From IMG/VR virus record IMGVR_UViG_3300028557_000041, positions 1-64,000 of that record: a DNA stretch of 64,000 nt; one strand, written 5' to 3'. A program made the translations under genes and the position numbers. Position 1 is the first letter of the stretch. Each line of letters opens with the position of its first letter. Under the pieces are notes generated by a model. The model worked only from the letters and a program-made list of their open reading frames with translations, was not told the origin of the DNA and did not search any database. Source of the stretch: a virus. Of this stretch, positions 39,106 to 49,131 are shown piece by piece.

Positions 39106-41178
39106 ATGTCAACAGTAAAAATATCACAACTACCTTTTATAACACAGTTGAATGCTAACACAGAGAAAACTCTGATAGCTGGTGTAGATTTGGTTTCAGG
39201 ATTAACTGGTAAAATTTCAGTTCGGACTTTGGCAAGTGGTTTATATTCCAGAGATGTACTAAACGTTGGTACTAATCCAATTATATTAGAAAATGTTGTT
39301 GCACAGTTTACCAACACTAGTAGTAAATTTATTCAAATTAACCTACAAAACTTTGATGGTGTGGGTTCCAGTGATTTTGTAGCATCAGCCAACAATAGTA
39401 GTGGTTCAAATAACTATATTGATATGGGTATTAATGGACCAGGTTTCAATGATCCAGTTTATTCTTCTATGTTACCTTATGATGGTTATGTTTACTCACA
39501 TGGTCCATCACACAACGACTATCGTGGTAATTTAGTTATTGGTACCGCTTCATCTAATGCAAACGTTGTTTTAATTGCTGGTGGTACACAATCAAATAAT
39601 ATTGTTGGTCGTTTTAATGCCAACAAGTTTAATTTCTTTAATCAAGTAGATATTAATGATGACCTTGTTGTTACTGGTAACGTTTATGTTGATAATATTA
39701 TTTTTGGTGATAACTCAATACAAGAAACATCACTCACAACTCGCCTTGATGCAGCATTCTTAAAAGCCAATAATGCTTTGGCGAATGTGGCCAATGCTAC
39801 GTTTGGATTTAGTTTAACAAGCCCACAAACAATTACAGCCAATATTCTTACTGCTGTTCATCGATTGAGTTTTTCTGCAAACGGATTAATTAGAACTGAA
39901 ACAGGTACAGGCAACTTTAAAAACCTTTCACTTTTAACTGGTGATGAAGTCAGTACAGGTAATAGTGGTTCTATCAATATTACAACAGGTTCAGGTGGTG
40001 CAGTTAGTGGTTATGGCGGTGACGTTAATATAGTTCCAGGTACCGGTAATTCTGGTTACGGAAAAGTTAATATCAATGTTGCAAGTAATCTTTGGACATT
40101 CAACACGAATGGCAGTATAAAATTCCCAGATAATACCACACAAATTACTGCGGCCGCTCCGTTCTCTTATTCAACAGCAAGTTATGGTCATGCAAATGCT
40201 GCGCACGAGAAAGCAAATGTAGCATTTATTCACGCAAACAATGCTTACGAACATGCTAATGTGGCTTTTGATGAAGGCAATGTGGCTTATGCTTTAGCTA
40301 ATAGTGCATATTATATTGCTAATAATGCAATTGCAAATACTGTTGGTGTGTTTACTGCTGGTGATTTCAACATATCTGGTGATTTAACTGCCAACGGCAC
40401 ACTGGTTTTAGCTAATTCAAATTTCTCAGCATCAGAAGCTGCCTTTAGAATCACGGCCGCAGGAAGTTCACAAACTCCAACACAAGCCGGCACACTAATG
40501 CAATTGACCAATAAAGCAAATGTACCAGCTAGAGTGTTGATTGATTCTTTTGGCACTTCAAATACAGCATACCCTATCATTGCTGGTAGAAATGCCAGAG
40601 GTACAGTAGACACACCAGCACCAACACAGAACAATGATATTCTGTTGCGTATTGCTGGTAACTCTTATGGCGATACAGGATATGCACCCTTTGGTGATGC
40701 AAGAATCGATTTTGTGGCCACCGAAAATCATTCAGACACAAATCGTGGTTCCAGAATAAGATTTTGGAATACACCAACAGGTTCAAATGTTGTTAATGAG
40801 ATTGCTTCATTTAATGCCGATTCTGTTTATTTTACTGGTGTCGTGGAACCAGAAAAAGGATTTATCTTTACACCAAGATTACCTGTTGGTAATCAAACGG
40901 CCATTACAATTGATTTTTCGAGTGATGTGATTATTAAAGCCAACTTAGCAGCTGACTTGACATTTACACTTTCAAATTTTGTGTTTGGTAAAGTGGTTGA
41001 AGTTTGGTTAACCAATACGAGTGGATTAACTAGAACTATTACACACGGTTGTTCATCAATTAATTCATCAGAAAATGCAACAACATTTACAATGCCATCA
41101 ACAAGTTCTGCATACCTAAGATATTTCAGTATTGATGGTGATTTAGCAAATACATTTGTAACAGTCCAACACGCTTAA
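39106..41178 (+). CDS. Tail fibre protein with Ala-Asn repeats, 690 aa
   Basis: N-terminal KISQLPFITQLNANTEKTL is a virion-attachment start. Repeats of AxxxAN heptad type (AAHEKANVAFIHANNAYEHA) near 355-405 suggest a trimeric coiled/rod section. The C-terminal part (about 560-690) has beta-rich head sequence (RIRFWNTPTGSN). Encoded between gp7-like and gp8. Confidence 0.75.
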   Translation: MSTVKISQLPFITQLNANTEKTLIAGVDLVSGLTGKISVRTLASGLYSRDVLNVGTNPIILENVVAQFTNTSSKFIQINLQNFDGVGSSDFVASANNSSGSNNYIDMGINGPGFNDPVYSSMLPYDGYVYSHGPSHNDYRGNLVIGTASSNANVVLIAGGTQSNNIVGRFNANKFNFFNQVDINDDLVVTGNVYVDNIIFGDNSIQETSLTTRLDAAFLKANNALANVANATFGFSLTSPQTITANILTAVHRLSFSANGLIRTETGTGNFKNLSLLTGDEVSTGNSGSINITTGSGGAVSGYGGDVNIVPGTGNSGYGKVNINVASNLWTFNTNGSIKFPDNTTQITAAAPFSYSTASYGHANAAHEKANVAFIHANNAYEHANVAFDEGNVAYALANSAYYIANNAIANTVGVFTAGDFNISGDLTANGTLVLANSNFSASEAAFRITAAGSSQTPTQAGTLMQLTNKANVPARVLIDSFGTSNTAYPIIAGRNARGTVDTPAPTQNNDILLRIAGNSYGDTGYAPFGDARIDFVATENHSDTNRGSRIRFWNTPTGSNVVNEIASFNADSVYFTGVVEPEKGFIFTPRLPVGNQTAITIDFSSDVIIKANLAADLTFTLSNFVFGKVVEVWLTNTSGLTRTITHGCSSINSSENATTFTMPSTSSAYLRYFSIDGDLANTFVTVQHA

Positions 41179-41188
41179 TAAATAAATC

Positions 41189-42556
41189 ATGGCCAATAAA
41201 ACACTATTAACAACTTTTTCAAAACAGACTACGGTTGAGCAGTTTTACTTTTCACCGGTGGCTGTTGTTCCTCCTAATATATCTTCAGTATTAACCTCAA
41301 TGTATTGTTTTCTTTCTAAAGTTGATCCTTGGGACGATGAAGATAATCCACCAATACCACAACAAGATGTAAAATATATTAAACGAACATTTAAAAATAT
41401 GTTTGTGGCCAAAAAGATAACATCAAACGATATTAGTCCTGTTATACCACGAGTTGATTGGACTTCAGGAATTACCTACGATTACTATCAAGATGACGTT
41501 GATATTTTCGATGTTGATGAAAATGGATTTGCTAATTATAAGTTCTATGTTAAAAATAGATATGACCAGATTTTTAAATGTTTATGGAACAATAACGATT
41601 CTCCATCAACAGTAGAACCTTACTTTGAACCGGGAACATATGGTACGGATAATATTTTTAGAGGTTCGGATGATTACAAATGGAAGTACATGTATACCAT
41701 TGATGATGGTCTGCGAGTTAAATTCTTAGATAGTAACTGGATTCCTGTACCTGTTGGTACAACCATTCCAAATCCTTTAAATAGTGATTCAGGAACAGGT
41801 GATATTCCAGTCATCAATATTACTAATCGTGGTTCGGGATACGATCCGTCAAATGCAGCCATTACTGTTGTAATAACTGGTGACGGAACTGGTGCGGTTG
41901 CAACTGCTGAGATTGATGGTGATGAAATTGCTGATGTTATTGTTACCAATCCGGGTACAAACTACACTTACGCCAATGTGGCTATCGTTTCGGCTATCGG
42001 TTCAAATGCAACAGCTATTTGTCCAGTTTCACCAATTTCTGGCCATGCTTATGATCCTATTTCTGAACTTGGTTGTACTAAAGTAATGGTTGCTGTGGAA
42101 TTCAATGCTAGTGAGAATGGCAACATACCCATTGATATTGACTATCATCAATTGGGCATTATTGTGAACCCCACGACACGAGAATTGTCACCAAATCCAG
42201 CAAATGGTCAAATATACAAAACAACTACTGACTTGGTTGTTGCCTCTGGCCAAGGTGCATATACTAATGATGAAATTGTTTATCAAGGAACTTCACTGGC
42301 TGACGCATATTTTATTGGAACAGTTTTGAGTTTTGACTCTGGAACCAATACATTAAAGCTAATAAATACAGAAGGAACATTAGCATATAATGATTCAGTT
42401 CATGGATCAGTATCAGGCACCGTTAGAACTCTGTTAACATATAGTACACCAAACTTTGTACCACAGTCTGGATATATGACTTTTATTGAGAACAGAACAG
42501 GAATAACAAGAAGTGAAGATGGTATAGAACAATTTAAGATTGTATTAGGCTACTAA
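41189..42556 (+). CDS. 8: gp8 baseplate wedge, 455 aa
   Basis: FSPVAVVPPNISSVLTSMY, VKNRYDQIFKCLWNNNDSPS and SDDYKWKYMYTIDDG are gp8 signatures. Longer than T4 gp8 (334 aa) by a middle insertion with IDGDEIADVIVTNPGTNY-type motifs also seen in gp6- and gp7-like proteins here. Part of the wedge. Confidence 0.92.
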   Translation: MANKTLLTTFSKQTTVEQFYFSPVAVVPPNISSVLTSMYCFLSKVDPWDDEDNPPIPQQDVKYIKRTFKNMFVAKKITSNDISPVIPRVDWTSGITYDYYQDDVDIFDVDENGFANYKFYVKNRYDQIFKCLWNNNDSPSTVEPYFEPGTYGTDNIFRGSDDYKWKYMYTIDDGLRVKFLDSNWIPVPVGTTIPNPLNSDSGTGDIPVINITNRGSGYDPSNAAITVVITGDGTGAVATAEIDGDEIADVIVTNPGTNYTYANVAIVSAIGSNATAICPVSPISGHAYDPISELGCTKVMVAVEFNASENGNIPIDIDYHQLGIIVNPTTRELSPNPANGQIYKTTTDLVVASGQGAYTNDEIVYQGTSLADAYFIGTVLSFDSGTNTLKLINTEGTLAYNDSVHGSVSGTVRTLLTYSTPNFVPQSGYMTFIENRTGITRSEDGIEQFKIVLGY

Positions 42557-42565
42557 AGGAAAAAA

Positions 42566-45500
42566 ATGGCTTTAAATTTCAACGTTGACCCTTACTATGA
42601 TGATTTCGATGACACTAAAAATTTCCATCGGATTCTTTTTAAACCTGGATTTGCGGTTCAAGCCAGAGAATTAACTCAAGCTCAAACAATACTACAAGAC
42701 CAAATTTCTAAGTTTGGTGCTGGCATCTATGTTGATGGATCAAAAGTTACTGGCGGAAACATTTTTGTTGATACAAACATTATTACCTGTAAGTTAACAA
42801 CAGGCACAACTTCAGAAGATATTTTAAATTATGTTGGTTATTATGCTGTTGGTGTTACGTCAAAATTTGTAACTAGAGTTATTTCAGTTGATGATATAAA
42901 TCTTTATATCAGAACTAAATCGATCAACACAAATAACAATAAAGCATTTTCATCTGGTGAAACAATTAAATTTTTTGATTCAAAGAATGATGCTCTAAAC
43001 TCTGTTATGGGTTATGACATTGCTCCAACATATACAGCCACAGCAATTACAGAAACAAATTTTTCACGTTTTGTAACTGGTACTTTTTTATCTAAATCAT
43101 TAAGTGTTTCTTCTGCTAGCATTAGTGTTGGTGACAACATTGTTATGACATCAATTAATTTGAACGCTTATGTTACAGCCATTACCGGTGTCAATTCGAT
43201 TACCATCAATACACCATTAACACAAGATTTAACTGACGCTACCGTTACAGTATACAAAAAAGCATCAGTTCGTGCATTGGAAGTTTCTGTTGATGATGGT
43301 GTTTGGTTTACTAGTGGATATTTTGTTCGCCATGTGGCATCAAGTATTATTCCTGACCAATTAAATGCTTTTCCATCTGTTGTTGTTGGTTTTGAAGTTG
43401 AAGATGAAATTGTAGATACGTTTACAGATTCTTCTCTATTAGATCCTGCGATTGGTGCTTCCAATTATCAAGCTCCTGGTGCTGATCGATATAAAATATC
43501 ATTAACTTTGGTTTACAAACCATACACTAGCACACAAGAGGTTACTAATTTAACAACAAATAAGTTTATTGAGTTAGTTCGAATTAATGCTGGAGTTATT
43601 GAATCAATCAATGACACTCCAATATTTTCAGAAGTACAAAAATCGATTGCTCGTGGTATTTACGATCAATCTGGTGATTTCTTTGTAAATCCATTTTCAC
43701 TATCAATACAAGATTATTTTAATGAAGCCAATGTGATGCCTGCAGCTATTTCAACGGGTAAAGCATACATTAATGGATTTCGTGTTGAAAAAATTGCTCC
43801 AACACAATATGAATTAGAAAAGGCAAGAGATACAGAAAGTTTGACCGATCAAAATATTTCCACTTATTATGGAAATTATACTTTGATTAAAAATTTAAAT
43901 GGTTCAATTATAAACTTTCAACAAGGTGTTCAAGTTGAACTACACAATGCCGCATTTGGTGCAGCAACTTCAGCAACAAAAATTGGTACCGCTCGAATTC
44001 GTAACTTTGATTATTCTAGTGATACCGGACAAAATTCACAATACAAAGCATTTTTGTTTAATGTTGGTTTGAACAGCAATCCATTTTCCAATGTTCGTTC
44101 AATGATTATTCCTGGTGCAGCGAATAGTTATACATCCGTCACATTCTCAGCAAACACAATTTCACCATATACATTAGTTGATAGTAATTACAATTCATTA
44201 ATATTTGCTTTACCGCAAAATAATATTGCAAACGTAAATAATATTAATTATGAAACTCGTAGATTCTTTAGTGCTCCAACGTTTGTAAATGGTTCGTATA
44301 CCATTAACACAAATGGTAGCAATGAAGATTTTGTTGGTGGTTCTGGTTCAATTCCTGCAGCTCAACGTCAATTAAATTTTGCTGTAGTTACCACTTCTGC
44401 TAGTGGTAGTTATGCGACTGGTACATTTATACCAATGGATCAGGCGAATGTTAGTATTAGTATCTCCAACTCTGGGGTTTCAGCAGGACAGGCGACCATC
44501 AACATTGGTGGAGGATTTAATGGTTCTGCTACAATCTATGCTACCATCAGCGTGGTGGGTGATTCCATTAAGAATAAAGTTATTCAGTACGATACCGCAG
44601 TTTTAGCTTCGGCAAATACAATTGGTACACCAGTTAGTTTAGGTGTGGCAGACATTTATAATTTCAAAGGTGTATATGAATTAGGTAACACAGCAACTTA
44701 TCTCGGTAACTGGTCTGAATATACCACTTACAACTCCGATAGTGCAGTTGTATATGATAGTAACGTTTATGTATCGTTAACTACCAGTAATATTAATCGA
44801 AATCCAGAAACACAAACAGCATATTGGACACAAATCACAAATAGCATCGATGAATACTACTTAAACGATGGACAAAAAGATGCTTTCTACGACCACGGTA
44901 CAATTACAAATTTAACTGGATCTGCTCAAGGTAACGTTGTTGTTGTATTTGATCATTTCACACACTCTGGTGGTACAGGTTTCTTCACAGTAGATTCTTA
45001 TCCTGTTGATTATTCTGATACTCCATCATTTACATCTCCACAGTATGGATCAAATTATAATTTACGAGATATAATTGATTTTAGACCTCGCAGAGATGAT
45101 GGTGTTGGTGTTTCAACATTTAGTACATATCAAATACCTGCACCATACGAGAATATTTACACCGATTATAATTATTATTTGGGTCGTAAAGATAAAATTG
45201 TATTATATCCAACAGGAGTGTTTAAAACTATTCGTGGTGTAAGCTCTTACATTAATCCAGTTGTGCCAGCTGATATTCCAGGAACAATGACATTGTTTAC
45301 TTTAGAATATCCTCCATATACGTTTAGTAGCAATACAGTCATTATCACACCTTCCGATCTAAGAAGGTATACAATGCGTGATATTGGTGTTTTGGATAAA
45401 AGAATTGGTAATTTAGAATATTACACTTCATTATCATTATTGGAAAAAGAAGTAACGGGATCAGATATTACGGATGAAAATAATGAAAACATATTATTTA

Positions 45501-48500
45501 AAAATGGATTTTTAGTTGATAGTTTTACTAGCCATACTGTTGGTGATACTGCAAATCCAGATTATGCTTGTGCCATTGATACATTCGAAAAATGTTTAAG
45601 ACCTACATTTACATCAAATGTGGCTGATTATTTTACTGTTTCCACTCAAGGTGCTTTTAAATTAACACCAGGAAAACAAAACAATTATTTGTTCCTTAAA
45701 AATAATATTGTAACATTTTCTTATAATGAAGTACCTATGGTATTTCAAAATGTTGCAACACAAATTATTAATATTAATCCATTTGAGCTCAGTCGTTTTA
45801 TTGGTTACGCTCAATTAACCCCCTCAAGTGATGTTTGGTATGATACAAAAACTCAACCAATTGTTACATATAAAACACAACAAACTTCTGCCTGGGAAAA
45901 TTTTGTTGATATTGTAGGATTAAAATCTCAGACATGGGAAGATTGGGACATACACTGGTCTGGCACATCATCAGCCACTTTATCAAGACTAGCAGAAAGA
46001 GAAAGTGTAATCACTACAGCAAGAGATGCTCAATCAGGTCGACCATCTTATACAACACCTAGTACTGTAAAATTTAGACAAACAATGTCTTGGATGTCTG
46101 TGCCTGGTGTGCGTTCATCAATCAGAACAACTAAAGTAGTTTCTAATGCAGTTGTTCCTTACGCAAGAAGTAAACCATTTGAATTTACTGTTTATGGTAT
46201 GGCACCAAACACTTTATTACATGTGTTTATGAATGGTGTTTGTATTGATGCATATGTTACTCCAACTTACACTTCAACATCAAGTGTTCCATTTATTGAT
46301 ATTGTAAATGGTGGATCAGGATTAACTAATGGAAATGACCTTTCTATTGTATCGATTACTGGTGCTAACACAATTCCTGCAATTGCTCGAGCTAACGTTT
46401 CTGGCGGTGCAATTACGAATGTTAGAATGTTACAAAACGGCCGTGGTTATGATTTAACTACTGCAAACGTATCTTTAACAACATCATCTTATGCTGTGGC
46501 TCCAGTTTTGAGAATTAGACAATCTTCGTTTACTGGTGCAGAACTTGTAACAAATATTCATGGTGAAGCATCTGGTACAATATTGATACCAAATGATCGA
46601 TTGGTTCATTTCCCAACGGGTGCTTTATCTGTTGAATTTACAGACAACTTCTTAAATCCTTCTAGATCACAAACATATGCTAAAGCAATATTCACAGCAA
46701 AAGGATTATTGGATACAAATGAAGATGTTGTTAGCACAAGACCTCCAGTAACAACTCCACAGATTCCACCTCCACCACCGCCTCCAATTAAGCCGGTGCC
46801 ACCGCCAACTCCACCGGCACCGCCAGCTGTGGTGTTACCACCACCTCCTCCTGCACCAACACCAGGTCCAGGAACTTATGGTATTGCTATTAGACCATCA
46901 ACACAGATATATGGTGGTAGTGCATCGATTTATGCATATTTGAATTCTGCTGCCGGTTCGAACACAACATTTACTGTTCCTATTGTTAGCACAATTCCTG
47001 GTGTTTCTGATTTCACTGCAAGTATAACAGTTCGAACCGGCAGCACAACAGGTCAAACTGTTCTGAATTTAACAGGTGCATCTGGTGGTACTGGAGGCAC
47101 ATTATCCGGAACATCAACAACTCAAAATGGTTATACATTTACTGGAACTCAATCAAGTTTCACAATGTATAATCAAGCAACTACATCATCAACTGTTACT
47201 GCAGCTGCTGCTTTTGTTGCTGATGCCTATAACAATACTTCATTAAGTTTTGTAGAAGGTAAAGCATTAATAACATCACAAATACAAAATCTAATGTTAA
47301 CAAGTGGTGTGACGGCTGCAAATTCTGATTTATTAATCGGTATTACTGACAGTTTTGGTACAGGCACCAGTTCTGCAAACGATGGTTTATATGGTGCTTT
47401 GTATGCGGCTACAGGATCTATACCAACAGGAACGCAAATGGCAGCCGTTTATTTGCACGCATATCAGTTGGCTTTAGCTGGTGATGCGACTTGGGAAACA
47501 AATACTGTTGCAAAGATACGAGATATTGTTGCACAATATGGTCCAGAAGAATTAGTAACTTTAGCTGGCCAGTTTGCTACTGACCCAAGTAATTCATCAC
47601 AATACTCTACAGCAAAAGGTTCAGTTGGTAATTGTGCATTGGATGGAATTGATCCGTTATCACAAAACTTCTTTGTTAATCCAATTCAATTCCCAAGAGG
47701 TGTGTTTATTTCATCTGTAGATATACACTTTGCTACAAAGGATCCTGTTTCTCCTGTTAGTGTTCGTATTCGACCAACTGTTAATGGATATCCTGATGCT
47801 GAAACGGATATTCCTGATTCAGTCGTTTATTTGAATCCAAACGATATTGTTGTACCAGATCAAACTTTGATAGAACAAGCTCTTGGATTACCAACAACAT
47901 TTACATTTAGTAATCCAATCTATTTGAAACCTGGTCAATATTCATTAATGTTGGCAACCGATTCAAAACTTTATAATGTGTATGCTTCTAAAGTTGGTGA
48001 AACTCAATTTGGCACCGATAGAATTGTTTCACAAGTAACATATAGTGGATCTTTATTCAGGTCACAGAATGCTTCAACTTGGGTTGCCGCACCAAATGAA
48101 CAATTAGCATTTAAATTAAATATATGTGATTTTGCTGGAGGTCGAGGAACATTTGATACAACTTCAATAGCTTCAAACCCAGCAATTGAATATGATTTAT
48201 TAAATCTAATGACTCAAGATTTAACATTTAGTAATTATGGTTCTGTTGGTTATAAAATGTTGACTGTTGACAAAGGCACTTCAGTTCAATCTGGTGAAGT
48301 AAATGTGTTTGCAAATGAGAATAACGTTTTCAATACAAGACAAATTCACTCAGCAAATGGTAATATTATCATTCGTTCAACAATTGAAAACGTTGATAAA
48401 TGGACATCTCCTGTTGTTGATCTAGAACGACTCAATGCAATATTGGTAAAAAATAATATTACTAATTATGTCAATGAATCATCAAATACTGCATTAGAAC

Positions 48501-48916
48501 TTTTACCTGGCTTTGGCAACAATGGAAGTATTGCTAAATATATAACAAAACGAGTAACACTTAATAATAACTTTGATTCATCTGGTTTAACAGTATTTTT
48601 AGATGTAAATCGTAGACCTGGAACAAAGATTGAAGTGTACTATAAAGTTTTGAACTCAAATGACCAAAACAGTTTTGATAGTCAACCATATGTATTGATG
48701 AATCCTAAATTTACTGTTGGTGGAAGTTTAGAGTCTACTGGAGTAAGTGATTATACAACAGATACCTATCAGGCACTAAACATTACATATAGTGATGTTT
48801 CTACTGGTTCAGTATATACAAACTTTAAAGTGTTTGCTATTAAGATTGTGATGTATTCTGACAATCCAGCAATAGTTCCTAGAATTAAGAATTTTAGAGC
48901 AATCGCAACGGCATAA
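42566..48916 (+). CDS. Giant DUF4815 virion protein, 2116 aa
   Basis: N-terminal NFNVDPYYDDFDDTKNFHRI and ILFKPGFAVQARELTQAQT are the DUF4815 start seen in T4-like aquatic phages. A Pro-rich hinge (about 1391-1437, runs of PPPPPPP) separates a long N-terminal part from a beta-rich insert (about 1440-1700) and a C-terminal domain. It is the biggest gene here. Probably a baseplate-fibre connector or long tail fibre; role inferred from position. Confidence 0.75.
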   Translation: MALNFNVDPYYDDFDDTKNFHRILFKPGFAVQARELTQAQTILQDQISKFGAGIYVDGSKVTGGNIFVDTNIITCKLTTGTTSEDILNYVGYYAVGVTSKFVTRVISVDDINLYIRTKSINTNNNKAFSSGETIKFFDSKNDALNSVMGYDIAPTYTATAITETNFSRFVTGTFLSKSLSVSSASISVGDNIVMTSINLNAYVTAITGVNSITINTPLTQDLTDATVTVYKKASVRALEVSVDDGVWFTSGYFVRHVASSIIPDQLNAFPSVVVGFEVEDEIVDTFTDSSLLDPAIGASNYQAPGADRYKISLTLVYKPYTSTQEVTNLTTNKFIELVRINAGVIESINDTPIFSEVQKSIARGIYDQSGDFFVNPFSLSIQDYFNEANVMPAAISTGKAYINGFRVEKIAPTQYELEKARDTESLTDQNISTYYGNYTLIKNLNGSIINFQQGVQVELHNAAFGAATSATKIGTARIRNFDYSSDTGQNSQYKAFLFNVGLNSNPFSNVRSMIIPGAANSYTSVTFSANTISPYTLVDSNYNSLIFALPQNNIANVNNINYETRRFFSAPTFVNGSYTINTNGSNEDFVGGSGSIPAAQRQLNFAVVTTSASGSYATGTFIPMDQANVSISISNSGVSAGQATINIGGGFNGSATIYATISVVGDSIKNKVIQYDTAVLASANTIGTPVSLGVADIYNFKGVYELGNTATYLGNWSEYTTYNSDSAVVYDSNVYVSLTTSNINRNPETQTAYWTQITNSIDEYYLNDGQKDAFYDHGTITNLTGSAQGNVVVVFDHFTHSGGTGFFTVDSYPVDYSDTPSFTSPQYGSNYNLRDIIDFRPRRDDGVGVSTFSTYQIPAPYENIYTDYNYYLGRKDKIVLYPTGVFKTIRGVSSYINPVVPADIPGTMTLFTLEYPPYTFSSNTVIITPSDLRRYTMRDIGVLDKRIGNLEYYTSLSLLEKEVTGSDITDENNENILFKNGFLVDSFTSHTVGDTANPDYACAIDTFEKCLRPTFTSNVADYFTVSTQGAFKLTPGKQNNYLFLKNNIVTFSYNEVPMVFQNVATQIININPFELSRFIGYAQLTPSSDVWYDTKTQPIVTYKTQQTSAWENFVDIVGLKSQTWEDWDIHWSGTSSATLSRLAERESVITTARDAQSGRPSYTTPSTVKFRQTMSWMSVPGVRSSIRTTKVVSNAVVPYARSKPFEFTVYGMAPNTLLHVFMNGVCIDAYVTPTYTSTSSVPFIDIVNGGSGLTNGNDLSIVSITGANTIPAIARANVSGGAITNVRMLQNGRGYDLTTANVSLTTSSYAVAPVLRIRQSSFTGAELVTNIHGEASGTILIPNDRLVHFPTGALSVEFTDNFLNPSRSQTYAKAIFTAKGLLDTNEDVVSTRPPVTTPQIPPPPPPPIKPVPPPTPPAPPAVVLPPPPPAPTPGPGTYGIAIRPSTQIYGGSASIYAYLNSAAGSNTTFTVPIVSTIPGVSDFTASITVRTGSTTGQTVLNLTGASGGTGGTLSGTSTTQNGYTFTGTQSSFTMYNQATTSSTVTAAAAFVADAYNNTSLSFVEGKALITSQIQNLMLTSGVTAANSDLLIGITDSFGTGTSSANDGLYGALYAATGSIPTGTQMAAVYLHAYQLALAGDATWETNTVAKIRDIVAQYGPEELVTLAGQFATDPSNSSQYSTAKGSVGNCALDGIDPLSQNFFVNPIQFPRGVFISSVDIHFATKDPVSPVSVRIRPTVNGYPDAETDIPDSVVYLNPNDIVVPDQTLIEQALGLPTTFTFSNPIYLKPGQYSLMLATDSKLYNVYASKVGETQFGTDRIVSQVTYSGSLFRSQNASTWVAAPNEQLAFKLNICDFAGGRGTFDTTSIASNPAIEYDLLNLMTQDLTFSNYGSVGYKMLTVDKGTSVQSGEVNVFANENNVFNTRQIHSANGNIIIRSTIENVDKWTSPVVDLERLNAILVKNNITNYVNESSNTALELLPGFGNNGSIAKYITKRVTLNNNFDSSGLTVFLDVNRRPGTKIEVYYKVLNSNDQNSFDSQPYVLMNPKFTVGGSLESTGVSDYTTDTYQALNITYSDVSTGSVYTNFKVFAIKIVMYSDNPAIVPRIKNFRAIATA

Positions 48917-48918
48917 CT

Positions 48919-49116
48919 ATGAGATTATATAAAGTTCAAGAACACGCCAATTTGGTAAAAGACATGGATAGTAAAGCTATATTAAATACTAATGCTGCTG
49001 CACTATTGGATTACAAAAAGAAACAAGAAATGAAAAAAGATATTGATTCTTTAAAATCTGACATTGGTGAGATGAAACAGATGTTAAATAAAATATTTTC
49101 AATGTTAGAAAAATAA
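48919..49116 (+). CDS. Small coiled-coil protein, 65 aa
   Basis: Charged heptad region (MKKDIDSLKSDIGEMKQML) at the C-terminus. Starts 2 bp after the giant protein stop and precedes a fibre gene; a fibre-assembly or attachment role is possible. Confidence 0.65.
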   Translation: MRLYKVQEHANLVKDMDSKAILNTNAAALLDYKKKQEMKKDIDSLKSDIGEMKQMLNKIFSMLEK

Positions 49117-49131
49117 TACATAGGAATTTAA

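Noticed and set aside
41177-41184. AATAAATA before gp8 as a late promoter
   Set aside because: Ends 4 bp before ATG 41189, too close for a leader with a ribosome site.
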